This document shows, piece after piece, positions 28,483 to 38,977 of a stretch of 64,000 nucleotides of DNA (position 1 is its first letter; every line of letters begins with the position of its first letter). The stretch comes from an uncultured Bacteroidales bacterium (lineage in GTDB: Bacteria > Bacteroidota > Bacteroidia > Bacteroidales > Paludibacteraceae): assembly GCA_944321895.1 (NCBI GenBank), contig CALUNA010000009.1, forward strand, positions 46,263-110,262, in the 5' to 3' direction. The position numbers and the translations under genes were made by a program. The notes beneath the pieces were generated by a model that was given only the letters and a program-made list of their open reading frames with translations, made no database searches and was not told where the DNA came from.

Positions 28483-29271
28483 TTATCTCAATTTGAAATT
28501 ATATGTAATTGTACCGGAAACTTCATTGGTTCCGGCTGTAAAACGCGCTGACTGCGCCGCTTTCATGGCGGCATTACGCACCGAAGCGTCCGAGATTGTC
28601 GTGCCCGAACCAATGGAAGTGCTCACAACACGGCCTTCTGCATTCACGCGGATAACGACAACAACACGGCCTTCCACATCCGTGTCATAAACAGGTTCAG
28701 CCAGGCGACCGTTAAGCGAACGGCCATTGAGCGACCACGAATTTCCGCCCGACTGTCCCTGACCGACAGGATTTCCCTGATGGTCGTTATTCTGCGTGTT
28801 TCCACTTCCGGTACTTCCCTGATTGCTGCCGAACAGACCGCCCAGTTTGGCTGCATTCTCAATTGCCTCCTGTTGCCGTTTGCGTTCAGCCTCGGCCTCT
28901 TCGCGTGCCCGGCGTTCTGCTTCCATGCGCGCCTGTTCCTCCTGCTGCTGGCGACGTAGCAACTCGGCCTGTTCGGCCTGCCTGCGTTTGTCTGCCTCGC
29001 TCTGCTCCGGTACCTCCAACGATGGTTCATCCTGTGTCATTACCTCGCTGTTGGTCGGTGCCGAAGGAGTCGGAGGAGGAGAAACAGGCACGGAAACCGC
29101 TTCCCGTACCTCGCCGTAGCCTGCACCGGCATCTGCATCACCAAAACTGACCAGGATGCCCTCATCTTCCTGTTGCTGAGGAACATCCATGTAAACGAAC
29201 AGCAGAATCAGCAAGACACACAAACATGAGGCGAATGAACCAATGATACCATATATCTGTGATTTGCTCAT
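28483..29271 (-). CDS. tonB: TonB-family energy transducer
   Basis: The 262-residue protein has an N-terminal membrane anchor (SFASCLCVLLILLFVYMDV, about 12-30), then a Pro-rich and Glu/Arg/Gln-rich helical linker that spans the periplasm. The C-terminal TonB domain (GRVVVVIRVNAEGRVVSTS and VSGTITYNFKLR at the end) contacts outer-membrane receptors such as the one at 14431. The Ser/Asn/Gly-rich stretch around 150-175 is a flexible spacer. It overlaps exbD by four bases (ATGA), confirming the Ton complex operon. Confidence 0.92.
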   Translation of the reverse strand: MSKSQIYGIIGSFASCLCVLLILLFVYMDVPQQQEDEGILVSFGDADAGAGYGEVREAVSVPVSPPPTPSAPTNSEVMTQDEPSLEVPEQSEADKRRQAEQAELLRRQQQEEQARMEAERRAREEAEAERKRQQEAIENAAKLGGLFGSNQGSTGSGNTQNNDHQGNPVGQGQSGGNSWSLNGRSLNGRLAEPVYDTDVEGRVVVVIRVNAEGRVVSTSIGSGTTISDASVRNAAMKAAQSARFTAGTNEVSGTITYNFKLR

Positions 29272-29681
29272 TTGGGTTTTTTCGTGGAAATAACAAGTTT
29301 CATTTTATGTTGGTTGGCTATGTCAAGGACACGCACAACTTCCTTATAGGCAATGTCCTGATCTGCATGCAGCGCAATGTACACACTCGAATCCTGCGCC
29401 GCAATATCTACCAGACATGCCTCCAGTGCATCCGGATCTACCTGCACGGGCTTTTCCTTTCCGCGTGCAACGTAGTAGTTGCCCAAAGCATCAATCGACA
29501 CTTTGGCGGCAACGGATCTGGTTGTCGTATTGGCCTTGCTTTGCGGCAAGTTTATTTTTATGTCGTTAGGTGATGACATGGTGCTCGCCATGATAAAGAA
29601 CAACAGCAGCAAGAATATAAGGTCCGTCATGGACGACATGCTGAATGTTGCTTCCACCTTGTTTCTGCGTTTAAGTGCCAC
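29268..29681 (-). CDS. exbD: ExbD/TolR-family biopolymer transport protein
   Basis: The 137-residue protein has one N-terminal membrane helix with the essential Asp (SMTDLIFLLLLFFIMASTM) and a periplasmic domain ending in ALHADQDIAYKEVVRVLDIA. It couples proton flow to TonB. The start codon is GTG at 29681; no ATG fits before the membrane helix. It is cotranscribed with exbB and tonB. Confidence 0.92.
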   Translation of the reverse strand: MALKRRNKVEATFSMSSMTDLIFLLLLFFIMASTMSSPNDIKINLPQSKANTTTRSVAAKVSIDALGNYYVARGKEKPVQVDPDALEACLVDIAAQDSSVYIALHADQDIAYKEVVRVLDIANQHKMKLVISTKKPK

Positions 29682-29706
29682 GATATTCGTATTTTAGTTT
29701 TCACAA

Positions 29707-30408
29707 TTATTTTGACGGTTCATTCAGCAGGTCAAGGAATTCCATGGTGCGGGTTTCCAGCTTACGCACTACGGAATCTATTCGGGAAACCAGGTAATTA
29801 TAGGCAAAATATGCCAGAATGCCCACAATCAGACCGCCAATGGTTGTCACCATTGCCGTGTACATTCCCTCCGACAAGGAACCCAGCTCGATTGTGCCGC
29901 CCGAAGTCTGCGCCATATTGTAAAAAGTCTTTACCATTCCAAGCACGGTGCCAAGAAACCCGAGCATGGGAGCTCCACCGGCAATGGATGCCATAATGAC
30001 AAGCCCCTTTTCCAGCTTGGCAATTTCTATATTGCCGACATTCTCGATGGCAACCAGCACATCATTCATCGGCCGTCCGATACGGCTGATGCCTTTTTCT
30101 ACCATACGGGCCGAGGGTGAGTTCACTTCGTTGCACAACTTGACTGCCGATTCGATTTTTCCATCATAGATGTAGTCCTTTATCCGGTCCATGAATGTCT
30201 TGTCCTCTTTCGATGCCTTGTTTATGGTCAGCAAACGCTCGATAAACAAATAAACTGCCCCGGCAAACATCAGTGCCAGCAAAATCATAATGGGGCCACC
30301 ATACACGGCCATTGTCCACAAATTCATTTTTTCCGGTTCCGCCGCTGCTTCCGGCATCATGGTTGCCACACCGGCAACATCCTGCAATAAAATCCAAAGC
30401 ATATTCAT
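29707..30408 (-). CDS. exbB: ExbB/MotA/TolQ proton-channel protein
   Basis: The 233-residue protein has three membrane helices: IMILLALMFAGAVYLFIERL, the central APMLGFLGTVLGMVKTFYNM region and GGLIVGILAYFAYNYLVSRI. The cytoplasmic loop lies between the first and second. With ExbD it forms the inner-membrane proton channel that powers TonB. I start at the ATG at 30408; a TTG 24 bases upstream would be an unusual choice. pdxJ ends 43 bp upstream. Confidence 0.92.
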   Translation of the reverse strand: MNMLWILLQDVAGVATMMPEAAAEPEKMNLWTMAVYGGPIMILLALMFAGAVYLFIERLLTINKASKEDKTFMDRIKDYIYDGKIESAVKLCNEVNSPSARMVEKGISRIGRPMNDVLVAIENVGNIEIAKLEKGLVIMASIAGGAPMLGFLGTVLGMVKTFYNMAQTSGGTIELGSLSEGMYTAMVTTIGGLIVGILAYFAYNYLVSRIDSVVRKLETRTMEFLDLLNEPSK

Positions 30409-30451
30409 AATCGCATATTTAATATCCTGCAATATTTTTATTTATTTTTAA

Positions 30452-31174
30452 TCACTTTCCTGGCAGGAGACATTCCTTGTAGGACCTGATGGTTTTTTCC
30501 AACCCGAGATACAAGGCATCGCAAATCAGCGCATGCCCAATGGAAACCTCATCCAGGAACGGAATGTTTTCCTTCAGAAAAGCCAGATTGTCCAGATTCA
30601 GATCGTGGCCGGCATTAAGCCCCAAACCGACCTCACGGGCTTTCTGTGCGGCCGCCACAAAAGGTGCTACCGCCTTTGTCCGGTCCGTGTGGTACATGGA
30701 TGCATACGGTTCCGTATAAAGTTCCACACGGTCGGCACCGGCACGCTTCGCATATGCCACCATACGCGGATCCGGATTGACAAAAATGGACACGCGGATT
30801 CCTTCCTCCTTGAATGCAGCCGCCAGATCCGCCAGAAAATCCAGATGGGTCACGGTGTCCCAGCCTTCATGCGATGTCAGATCACCGGGTGCATCCGGCA
30901 CCAAAGTTACCTGGGCCGGCTTCACGGCTTTGACCAGGGATATGAACTTTTCACACGGATAACCTTCTATGTTGAACTCCGTTGTCACTACCTGCTTCAA
31001 GTCATAGACATCCTTATATCGGATATGGCGCTCGTCCGGACGCGGATGAACGGTTATGCCATCAGCCCCGAAACGTTCACAATCCATTGCCACCTGCAAG
31101 ACATCCGGCATGTTACCGCCGCGCGCATTACGCAAGGTGGCTATCTTGTTTATGTTTACGCTCAGTTTTGTCAT
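30452..31174 (-). CDS. pdxJ: Pyridoxine 5'-phosphate synthase
   Basis: A 240-residue TIM-barrel enzyme that condenses 1-deoxy-xylulose 5-phosphate with 3-amino-2-oxopropyl phosphate in vitamin B6 synthesis. It opens with [17 protein letters not shown], the PdxJ signature, followed by [17 protein letters not shown] and the Glu and His catalytic residues in the barrel. Length matches the family. The ATG at 31174 begins the first barrel strand; upstream codons belong to the leader. A TACATTTG element at 31203-31210 (minus) is a likely promoter for this gene and the Ton operon. Confidence 0.96.
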   Translation of the reverse strand: MTKLSVNINKIATLRNARGGNMPDVLQVAMDCERFGADGITVHPRPDERHIRYKDVYDLKQVVTTEFNIEGYPCEKFISLVKAVKPAQVTLVPDAPGDLTSHEGWDTVTHLDFLADLAAAFKEEGIRVSIFVNPDPRMVAYAKRAGADRVELYTEPYASMYHTDRTKAVAPFVAAAQKAREVGLGLNAGHDLNLDNLAFLKENIPFLDEVSIGHALICDALYLGLEKTIRSYKECLLPGK

Positions 31175-31202
31175 CTCTGTCAACCTAATTCTCTTTTGGG
31201 CG

Positions 31203-31210
31203 CAAATGTA
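31203..31210 (-). promoter_or_regulatory. -7 element for the pdxJ-exbB-exbD-tonB operon
   Basis: The minus strand reads TACATTTG, 28 bp before the pdxJ ATG. TTTG lies 15 bp further upstream (31229-31226), closer than the usual 19-21. Confidence 0.45.
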
Positions 31211-31340
31211 CAAAAAAAACCGACACAAAGGGCATACATATTACCGAATCGGGTTGTTGATTATGTTATAAAACCTTTATTGACATCTCCAGAAGGTGCA
31301 ATATAGCATGCACGGCTCTTCATATATCGCAAAAAAAACG

Positions 31341-31348
31341 TACTTTTG
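31341..31348 (+). promoter_or_regulatory. -7 element for nadK
   Basis: TACTTTTG lies 28 bp before the nadK ATG. It is divergent from the pdxJ promoter; between them nothing else stands out. Confidence 0.45.
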
Positions 31349-31376
31349 CAGCGAATAACGAGTTGGAGATTTGAAT

Positions 31377-32255
31377 ATGGATATTGCCATTTTTGGAAAT
31401 ACATACCGGAAAGAGACCGCCATACAGGTCATACATGTCATACGTTTTCTGGAATCACGACAAAATGTGAACATCCGCGTTGAACCGGAGCTGCACATGG
31501 CCATCAAGGAACAGATTAGCCCGGTATGCAAACCTTTCTGTCCCGGTGAGGAGTCTTTGCCGGACATTGCATTGAGCATTGGCGGAGACGGAACATTCCT
31601 GACCACCGCATCCAAAATAGGCGACAAGAACATTCCTATTTTAGGCATCAACGGCGGAAGGCTGGGATTTCTGGCGGATGTCAGCTGGAACGAGGTGGAA
31701 ACGGTTCTGCAAGACGTCGTAAACAACAATTACACCATTGAACAACGGTCAGTGCTACAAGTCATTGCCTCCGACAATTCCTGCAAAGGATATCCGTTCG
31801 GACTGAACGAGGTCGCCGTCCTGAAACAGGACCTGTCATCCATGATCAGCGTGGATGCCTTCATCAACGATGAACATGTACACACCTATCAGGCTGATGG
31901 TCTGATTATTGCAACACCTACAGGTTCAACGGCATACAACATGAGTGTGGGAGGTCCCTTGCTCGTCCCGCAAACCAAAAACTTCATTATCAGTCCGGTC
32001 GCTTCACACAGCCTGAACGTAAGGCCGCTGGTAATTCCAGATGACTGGGAAATCCGGCTGAAAATCCACAGCCGCTCACATTGTTTTCTGGTTTCCATCG
32101 ATGGACGTTCGCAAATCATGCAGCAGGAAACCGAACTGACCATAAAAAAGGCACCCTATACCATCAAGGTCATAAAACCGGCCGAGCATTCATTCTTCCA
32201 GTCCTTGAAAAACAAACTCATGTGGGGCATGGACAAACGCATAAACGACAATTGA
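31377..32255 (+). CDS. nadK: NAD kinase
   Basis: A 292-residue enzyme that phosphorylates NAD to NADP. Key motifs are LSIGGDGTFLTTA (GGDG, about residue 68) and IATPTGSTAYNMSVGGPLL (about 175). The family's IDGRSQ strand lies near the end. I start at ATG 31377 rather than the TTG six bases upstream. fmt begins 26 bp after the stop, so the two are probably cotranscribed. Confidence 0.96.
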   Translation: MDIAIFGNTYRKETAIQVIHVIRFLESRQNVNIRVEPELHMAIKEQISPVCKPFCPGEESLPDIALSIGGDGTFLTTASKIGDKNIPILGINGGRLGFLADVSWNEVETVLQDVVNNNYTIEQRSVLQVIASDNSCKGYPFGLNEVAVLKQDLSSMISVDAFINDEHVHTYQADGLIIATPTGSTAYNMSVGGPLLVPQTKNFIISPVASHSLNVRPLVIPDDWEIRLKIHSRSHCFLVSIDGRSQIMQQETELTIKKAPYTIKVIKPAEHSFFQSLKNKLMWGMDKRINDN

Positions 32256-32281
32256 AACAAACCACAGGAATTCTCTGAACC

Positions 32282-33250
32282 ATGGACAAAAAAGATTTAC
32301 GCATCGTATATATGGGAACGCCGGATTTTGCCGTCGAAAGCCTGAAAAATCTCGTCGATGGCGGATACAACATCGTTGCCGTCGTTACAATGCCGGACAA
32401 ACCGGCCGGCCGAGGACACAAAATACAATTCTCACCCGTCAAGGAATTTGCACTGAGCCGGAACCTGCCTTTGCTGCAACCGGAAAAACTGAAAGACGAA
32501 TCATTCCTGCGGCAACTTGCCGATTGTAAAGCCGACCTGCAAATCGTGGTGGCATTCCGAATGTTGCCGGAAGTTGTCTGGAATATGCCACGACTGGGCA
32601 CATTCAACCTGCATGCATCGCTCCTGCCAAAATACAGGGGAGCTGCTCCCATTAACTGGGCCATCATAAACGGAGAAAAACAGACCGGCGTGACAACCTT
32701 CTTCCTGAAACAGGAGATTGACACCGGAAATATCATCATGCAGGAAAGCATCGATATAGATGACAACGAAAATGCGGGGTCCGTCCATGACAGGCTGATG
32801 TATCTGGGAGCCGATCTGGTAAAACGGACCGTAGACCGGATTCTTGACGGGAATGTATCGGCAACCCCACAGCCCGCATTGACCGGAGAACCGGCCGGCG
32901 CACCGAAAATTTTCAAAGAAACATGCCAGATAGATTTTACACGGACTGCCCGCCATGTCCATAATTTCATACGCGGATTATCACCCTACCCTGCCGCATG
33001 GTGCGAATTGGAAATGGACGGGAAAAAACAAACTGTCAAAATCTACACGGCCAGACCGGAAACATGCAGCCGCAACGAACAACCCGGACAAACAGTTACC
33101 GACGGAAAAACATACCTGAAAGTGGCCGTTGCCGATGGATATGTCGACATACTGGAACTGCAACTGCCGGGAAAAAAACGCATGACGGCCAAAGACATGC
33201 TCAACGGACTCAGACACACAAGCATACAAACCACGGAAAAACGGCAATGA
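32282..33250 (+). CDS. fmt: Methionyl-tRNA formyltransferase
   Basis: A 322-residue enzyme that formylates initiator Met-tRNA. The catalytic segment is FNLHASLLPKYRGAAPINWA, with the flanking VAFRMLPEVVW. The C-terminal tRNA-binding domain includes FIRGLSPYPAAWCELEMDG. Length is normal. The stop overlaps the next start (ATGA). Confidence 0.97.
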   Translation: MDKKDLRIVYMGTPDFAVESLKNLVDGGYNIVAVVTMPDKPAGRGHKIQFSPVKEFALSRNLPLLQPEKLKDESFLRQLADCKADLQIVVAFRMLPEVVWNMPRLGTFNLHASLLPKYRGAAPINWAIINGEKQTGVTTFFLKQEIDTGNIIMQESIDIDDNENAGSVHDRLMYLGADLVKRTVDRILDGNVSATPQPALTGEPAGAPKIFKETCQIDFTRTARHVHNFIRGLSPYPAAWCELEMDGKKQTVKIYTARPETCSRNEQPGQTVTDGKTYLKVAVADGYVDILELQLPGKKRMTAKDMLNGLRHTSIQTTEKRQ

Positions 33251-33783
33251 ATCCTCTCGACATCATGCAAAAATATTATGACCCGAATAGCGAGTCATAC
33301 CATATTCTGTTTACACACAGCCGTTTGGTAACACAAAAGGCACTGCATATTGCAGAAGCACATCCGGACCTAATGGCCGACAGGAATTTCATTGCCGAGG
33401 CCGGCATGCTGCACGACATCGGCATCTTCATGTGCAATGCGCCGGGAATCAAATGCTACGGCACACATGAATACATAGAACACGGATACCTGGGAGCTGA
33501 ACTACTGCGCCGGGAGGGGCTGCCAAAACATGCACGTGTAGCAGAACGGCACACCGGAACCGGAATCAGCAAACAGCAAATTGAACAGAACCGCATACCC
33601 ATACCGCCTGCCGACTATTTTCCGGAAAGCATTGAGGAAAAAATCATCTGTTATGCTGACAAGTTTTTTTCAAAAACACGTCTTACGGAAGAAAAAACAG
33701 TGGAACAGGCACGCAACAGCCTGAAAAAATTCGGAGCGGAAACCGTTACGCGTTTCAATGAAATGCACCGCCTGTTCGGATAG
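33247..33783 (+). CDS. HD-domain phosphohydrolase-like protein
   Basis: A 178-residue protein whose HD motif is EAGMLHDIGIFM (about residues 54-65), with an upstream His in HSRLVTQKALHIAEAHP and a downstream His-Asp pattern including CYADKFFSKTR. HD proteins are metal-dependent phosphohydrolases, often of nucleotides; the substrate is unknown. The ATG at 33247 overlaps the fmt stop by four bases. Confidence 0.85.
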   Translation: MNPLDIMQKYYDPNSESYHILFTHSRLVTQKALHIAEAHPDLMADRNFIAEAGMLHDIGIFMCNAPGIKCYGTHEYIEHGYLGAELLRREGLPKHARVAERHTGTGISKQQIEQNRIPIPPADYFPESIEEKIICYADKFFSKTRLTEEKTVEQARNSLKKFGAETVTRFNEMHRLFG

Positions 33784-33813
33784 GCCACAACCGACATACC
33801 AGTCTTGGTTGCG

Positions 33814-35391
33814 CTACTTGAAGCTGTGCGAGAAACCGAAACTGACAAATTCCTTGAATTGCAACTTCGCCTTCTCATCCTCTGCCATAATGACCGTATT
33901 GTCGTAGCGGGGATAAAGGCTTATGCGCGTTGTCAGGAAACGGTTCACGATAAAATTGCAGACAAGTTCCAGCTCCGTTTCTATTTTCTTATAGTTCGTG
34001 TAAAAATAGAATTTGCTTACCAGTGAAATTTCCTCCAACGGTTTCCATGTATACTCAATCCGGACCGAACTACCAAGTTCATGAAGAACCCGCTTGCCGT
34101 GCTCCACACTGAAAGCCGTCTGGTCAATGCGTATCGTGTCATGCACATACACATATTTGTATGTCAACGGAGACAAGACAATGGACAAATCAGAGGTCGG
34201 CTTGTAATCCATACCGACTGCCACATTGAAACGCAAAGGTGAAAAGAAAGCCGTCTTGAGGGTTGTGGAATTCATGCCATCGTAAGTATCGAACAACTGG
34301 GTCAGCAGTTCGGCGGAAGCAGAATAGTAAAAATCACTGAACGCCCTGATACCCAATTTGCTATACACCTTGAAAACATCATCATTCGTGCTCAGTTTAT
34401 GGATGGTATCACCGGAAACACTGTTAAAGCCGGCACGCCACTCGGCCGAATTCTCCCAAGTCACATTTTTCTTGTTGTCATATTTGAGCGACCCCGACAA
34501 TATACCCAGAATGGCCATATTGCTGTTACCACCCTTATACCAGTTCGGCGAAATATAATTCTGCGAAAACTGAAGCAGGGCATTGCCTGAAGCGACCCAC
34601 TTGCGCAACGCTATTTCCTTTACCCGCAGACGTTGACGCTCACTTGCCCTCTCCGTATCGAACAACGAACGCTCTGGAAATGCCACTTTTTCCTGAGGTA
34701 TGTAATGCGCCCGGAAACGTTGGGGGTCCGGCAAACGGTCAAAAGTTGTCGTATAGACATCCATCATGGTTGTCGTAATCTGCCGGCAGGCCTCCGTGCG
34801 CAAGGCCGCTATTTCATGGTCGTCCCTAAACAGGTCCAACGGCTCCTTGTTCTTGTCAAGCGGCCTCATGAACGATGTTGCCTCCTGTCCGAAATACATT
34901 TTACCGAAATCGACGAGATGAACAAAATCCGTTTCCAACTTCATGGGCCGGAGCACCAGCTCACCCAACAACGGATGAACACCCTTCTGCAAACGAATCT
35001 GCTCGCTGATTTTTATTGAGTCCAGATAACCTATATGCAACGGGAACAAAGTGGTCGTATCATTCGCTATCCGATACTGCACAATTGAATCCTGCCGCCT
35101 CTGCTCCGCAAGTTCCATTTCCGCACGTTTTCGGGCAAGCTCCTCTCCCTGACGCTTGAGCATCCGCATCAACATTTCCTCCAGTGCCTGATCACTGTCC
35201 ACTGTCTGCAACAGTTCTTCCGCCTTAATCGTATCCGTATGGACAACCGGCGTATCAGCCGGCACACGTGATTCGGCTGTCTGCGCGGATGTCGACTGAA
35301 TTTGCACAGAATCAACAGCAACCGTCTGTGAAAAAGAAAATGCACTGAGCAACACAACACAAAAAAACCATACGAGCTTCAAGATTTTCAT
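33814..35391 (-). CDS. DUF3078 outer-membrane-like protein
   Basis: The 525-residue protein has a signal peptide (VWFFCVVLLSAFSFSQ) and a charged coiled-coil-like segment (about 60-95, MLKRQGEELARKRAEMELAE). The remainder is beta-rich with alternating aromatic residues and ends SFGFSHSFK, like an outer-membrane barrel with a terminal aromatic. YISPNWYKGGNSNMAILGIL fits the DUF3078 family. Function unknown. It faces the fmt/HD operon tail to tail across 30 bp. Confidence 0.75.
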   Translation of the reverse strand: MKILKLVWFFCVVLLSAFSFSQTVAVDSVQIQSTSAQTAESRVPADTPVVHTDTIKAEELLQTVDSDQALEEMLMRMLKRQGEELARKRAEMELAEQRRQDSIVQYRIANDTTTLFPLHIGYLDSIKISEQIRLQKGVHPLLGELVLRPMKLETDFVHLVDFGKMYFGQEATSFMRPLDKNKEPLDLFRDDHEIAALRTEACRQITTTMMDVYTTTFDRLPDPQRFRAHYIPQEKVAFPERSLFDTERASERQRLRVKEIALRKWVASGNALLQFSQNYISPNWYKGGNSNMAILGILSGSLKYDNKKNVTWENSAEWRAGFNSVSGDTIHKLSTNDDVFKVYSKLGIRAFSDFYYSASAELLTQLFDTYDGMNSTTLKTAFFSPLRFNVAVGMDYKPTSDLSIVLSPLTYKYVYVHDTIRIDQTAFSVEHGKRVLHELGSSVRIEYTWKPLEEISLVSKFYFYTNYKKIETELELVCNFIVNRFLTTRISLYPRYDNTVIMAEDEKAKLQFKEFVSFGFSHSFK

Positions 35392-35621
35392 CGCTACCTT
35401 CCTTGCCTGTTACCTGAAAAAACTGCGCGAAAGTACTAAAATACCTTTGAACAGACAATCCGGCCAACCCATTTTAGGAATTATTCAGACCAGAAGAAGC
35501 CTGCGCATTTCATATCCGGCAAAGAACCAAAGCCTTGTTGACACAGATGACAATTTATGTTATTTAAGCTTATAACTACTTTTTTTATAAGATAAAAACA
35601 ACATGACCGAGCATTTTTTTA

Positions 35622-35629
35622 TAATTTTG
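35622..35629 (+). promoter_or_regulatory. -7 element for lepA
   Basis: TAATTTTG lies 28 bp before the lepA ATG. The -33 region has no clear TTTG. The 265-bp gap 35392-35656 holds no gene. Confidence 0.4.
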
Positions 35630-35656
35630 CGCTCCAAATTGCAGCGATTACTACGA

Positions 35657-37444
35657 ATGAAGAATATTCGCAACTTTTGTATAATAGCACATATTGACCA
35701 CGGCAAAAGTACACTGGCCGACCGATTGCTGGAGTATACCAACACCATACAGGCAAAAGACTTACAGGCACAAGTTCTTGACGACATGGAACTGGAACGC
35801 GAGCGCGGAATCACTATCAAAAGCCACGCCATCCAGATGCAATATGAACTGCATGGAGAAAAATACACCCTGAACCTGATTGACACCCCGGGACACGTTG
35901 ATTTTTCCTATGAAGTATCACGCTCCATAGCCGCCTGCGAAGGCGCACTGCTCATCGTAGATGCTACGCAAGGTATTCAGGCGCAAACCATTTCAAACCT
36001 GTACATGGCACTCGAACATGACCTTGAAATCATTCCCGTCATGAACAAAATGGATATGGACAGCGCCATGCCGGACGAAGTGGAAGACCAAATCACGGAA
36101 CTGATAGGATGCAAACGGGAAAGCATCATACGCGCCAGCGGAAAAACAGGACTCGGCGTCCAGGAAATACTGCAGGCCATCGTTGAAAGAGTGCCCGCAC
36201 CGAAGGGAGACCCGGATGCTCCCCTGCAATGCCTGATTTTTGACTCCGTCTTCAACCCTTTCCGCGGAATCATTGCCTATTTCAAAATAGTAAACGGCAC
36301 CATACGGTCCGGCGACATGGTCAAATTCGTGGCCACGGGAAAAGAATATGACGCCGATGAAATCGGCATACTCAAACTGGACATGGTCCCGCAGGAACAG
36401 CTCTCGGCCGGCAACGTAGGATACATTATCTCCGGAATAAAAACTTCCAGGGAAGTCAAGGTCGGCGATACAATCACACACGTGAAAAACCCGTGCGAAC
36501 AGGCCATCTCCGGATTCGAGGAAGTCAAACCGATGGTGTTCGCAGGCGTATACCCCATTGACAACGAAGACTTCGAAGACCTCCGGAGCTCCATTGAAAA
36601 ACTGCAGCTGAACGATGCATCGCTTACCTTTGAACCGGAATCATCCATTGCACTCGGATTCGGATTCAGGTGCGGATTCCTGGGAATGCTCCACATGGAA
36701 ATCATTCAGGAACGACTCGACAGGGAATTCGGCATGAATGTCATCACCACCGTTCCGAACGTATCCTACAAGGTGTACACGAAAAAAAACGAGTGCATCG
36801 AAGTACACAACCCATCCGGATTGCCCGAAATAACGCTTATCGACCACATTGAAGAACCTTACATACGCGCCTCCATCATTACACGAAGCGAATACATAGG
36901 CCCCATCATGACACTGTGCCTGGACAAAAGGGGAGAACTCGTAAAACAGGAATACATTTCCGGAGACCGTATGGAACTGCTGTTCGACATGCCTCTGGGA
37001 GAAATCGTCTTCGATTTCTACGACAAACTGAAAAGCATTTCAAAAGGATACGCATCTTTCGACTACCACATGAACGGCTACCGTCCATCCAAATTGATAA
37101 AACTGGACATCCTGCTGAACGGCGAATCGGTCGACGCACTGTCATCCCTGATTCACTTCGACAATGCAATGGCACTCGGAAGACGCATGTGCGAGAAACT
37201 GAAGGAACTGATTCCGAGGCAACAGTTCGACATTGCCATACAGGCTGCCATCGGCGCAAAAATAATTGCCCGCGAAACTGTCAAGGCCGTAAGAAAGGAT
37301 GTCACGGCCAAATGCTATGGAGGCGACGTGTCGCGCAAACGGAAATTGCTGGAAAAACAGAAAAGAGGAAAAAAACGAATGAAACAGATTGGCTCGGTTG
37401 AAGTTCCGCAAAAAGCATTCCTGGCCGTACTGAAATTGGATTGA
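35657..37444 (+). CDS. lepA: Elongation factor 4 (LepA)
   Basis: A 595-residue ribosome-associated GTPase that back-translocates or rescues stalled ribosomes. The G1 loop is [19 protein letters not shown]3 DTPGHVDF, G4 NKMDM. The LepA-specific C-terminal domain is present ([16 protein letters not shown] near the end). I use the ATG at 35657, giving the family's normal start [16 protein letters not shown], rather than an upstream ATG. Confidence 0.97.
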   Translation: MKNIRNFCIIAHIDHGKSTLADRLLEYTNTIQAKDLQAQVLDDMELERERGITIKSHAIQMQYELHGEKYTLNLIDTPGHVDFSYEVSRSIAACEGALLIVDATQGIQAQTISNLYMALEHDLEIIPVMNKMDMDSAMPDEVEDQITELIGCKRESIIRASGKTGLGVQEILQAIVERVPAPKGDPDAPLQCLIFDSVFNPFRGIIAYFKIVNGTIRSGDMVKFVATGKEYDADEIGILKLDMVPQEQLSAGNVGYIISGIKTSREVKVGDTITHVKNPCEQAISGFEEVKPMVFAGVYPIDNEDFEDLRSSIEKLQLNDASLTFEPESSIALGFGFRCGFLGMLHMEIIQERLDREFGMNVITTVPNVSYKVYTKKNECIEVHNPSGLPEITLIDHIEEPYIRASIITRSEYIGPIMTLCLDKRGELVKQEYISGDRMELLFDMPLGEIVFDFYDKLKSISKGYASFDYHMNGYRPSKLIKLDILLNGESVDALSSLIHFDNAMALGRRMCEKLKELIPRQQFDIAIQAAIGAKIIARETVKAVRKDVTAKCYGGDVSRKRKLLEKQKRGKKRMKQIGSVEVPQKAFLAVLKLD

Positions 37445-37542
37445 CAATCCTGCAGGGAACATTCAGTTCATAAAACGGACATTGGAAATGCCGCTATGCA
37501 AATAAAACACACAATAGTAAACTTAATTATAAAAAAGAAATT

Positions 37543-38904
37543 ATGGAAGAATTTGTAATGCCACTATGGGCACTAATCCCGTTCGGGATTATGTTGCTGA
37601 CCATCGCTATCGGCCCGTTGGTTGCCGAACACTGGTGGGAACACAACGTGAACAAATTAATCGTTTCGTTCGTACTGGGAGTGCCAACCGCAATTTTCCT
37701 GATCAGGCACGACCTGGCTGATACCCTGGAACATCAGTTAATCGGCGACTACCTCCCGTTCATTATCCTGCTCGGATCGCTGTACGTAATTACCGGAGGC
37801 ATACATTTGAGCGGCGACATCAAAGCCAAACCAAGCATAAACACCCTGTTCCTCGGAATGGGCTATGTGCTGGCATCCATCATGGGAACAACAGGAGCAT
37901 CCATGCTGCTGATACGCCCGCTCATCACAACAAACGCACAACGCAAATATAAAGTCCACACGGTTTTGTTTTTCATTGCGGCTGTTGCCAACTGCGGCGG
38001 TTTGCTCACCCCGCTCGGCGACCCACCCTTGTTCCTGCTCTACATGCGCGGCGCACACTTCACATGGTTTCTGAACCTACTTCCCGAATGGGCGTTAACG
38101 GGCTTTATTCTGATTGGACTATATTATCTGATTGACAGATACTATTACAAAAAGGAACACTGGGTAAATATCTCGGCCGACACACGCGAAATAACATCCC
38201 TGCGTCTGGGAGGAACCATCAATTTGATTTATTTATTGGGAGTCATGCTTTCCGTAGCATTTATCAATCAGGAGTTTATTCCCCAAATGGGAGAAGAAAA
38301 CGCTCCTATCTGGCTCACACATCTGCGTGAAATCGTACTGCTCTCATTAATCGGCCTGTCGCTCTACACAACCAAAAAGAAAGTACGCGAACTGAACAAA
38401 TTTTCTTGGAGCCCGATTATCGAGGTCGCTGTCGTATTTTTGGGTATTTTCACCACCATGGCACCCGCATTGATCTATCTGGAAACAAACGCCGCATCGT
38501 TCGGACTGTCCGAACCATGGCAATTCTACTACAGTACCGGAGCTCTCAGTTCCTTCCTGGACAACACGCCCACTGCCCTGGCTTTCCACGGTGTTGCATC
38601 CGGCCTGCCGGAATCTGTCGCAGCTGCAAGTGCTAATTTAGGAAACAATGCCATATTCACATACAATGGCGTAGACATACCGTTTGTTGCCGGCATCCCG
38701 GAAATATTGCTGAAGGCAATTTCCATCGGTGCCGTGTTCTTCGGTTCCATGACCTATATCGGCAACGGACCCAACTTTATGGTGAAAGCCATTGCGGAAG
38801 AAAGCGGTATCAAAATGCCGAGCTTCTTCGGATATATCTTCAAGTTCTCGCTGATCATTTTGCTGCCGACTTACATAATCGTGCAACTGATCTTCATTCA
38901 CTGA
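37543..38904 (+). CDS. NhaD-like sodium:proton antiporter
   Basis: The 453-residue membrane protein has around 12 hydrophobic segments and ion-transporter-superfamily signatures: IIHTTGASMLLIRPLI-like IMGTTGASMLLIRPL and VANCGGLLTPLGDPPLFLLY in the first half, and LDNTPTALAFHG and GSMTYIGNGPNFMVKAIAEE in the second. These are the two re-entrant motifs of the ArsB/NhaD group. It probably exchanges Na+ or another ion with H+ at the inner membrane. It ends in a strong hairpin before the rhomboid gene. Confidence 0.85.
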   Translation: MEEFVMPLWALIPFGIMLLTIAIGPLVAEHWWEHNVNKLIVSFVLGVPTAIFLIRHDLADTLEHQLIGDYLPFIILLGSLYVITGGIHLSGDIKAKPSINTLFLGMGYVLASIMGTTGASMLLIRPLITTNAQRKYKVHTVLFFIAAVANCGGLLTPLGDPPLFLLYMRGAHFTWFLNLLPEWALTGFILIGLYYLIDRYYYKKEHWVNISADTREITSLRLGGTINLIYLLGVMLSVAFINQEFIPQMGEENAPIWLTHLREIVLLSLIGLSLYTTKKKVRELNKFSWSPIIEVAVVFLGIFTTMAPALIYLETNAASFGLSEPWQFYYSTGALSSFLDNTPTALAFHGVASGLPESVAAASANLGNNAIFTYNGVDIPFVAGIPEILLKAISIGAVFFGSMTYIGNGPNFMVKAIAEESGIKMPSFFGYIFKFSLIILLPTYIIVQLIFIH

Positions 38905-38918
38905 TAAACAACAATATT

Positions 38919-38967
38919 AACGGAGAAAATGCAGGAAAAGACAATAAATCCCGCATTTTCTCCGTTT
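38919..38967 (+). terminator. Hairpin after the antiporter gene
   Basis: AACGGAGAAAATGC (38919-38932) pairs with GCATTTTCTCCGTT (38953-38966). The stem is long and perfect. The T-tract is short, so termination is likely but not certain. Confidence 0.7.
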
Positions 38968-38977
38968 ATATCGACAA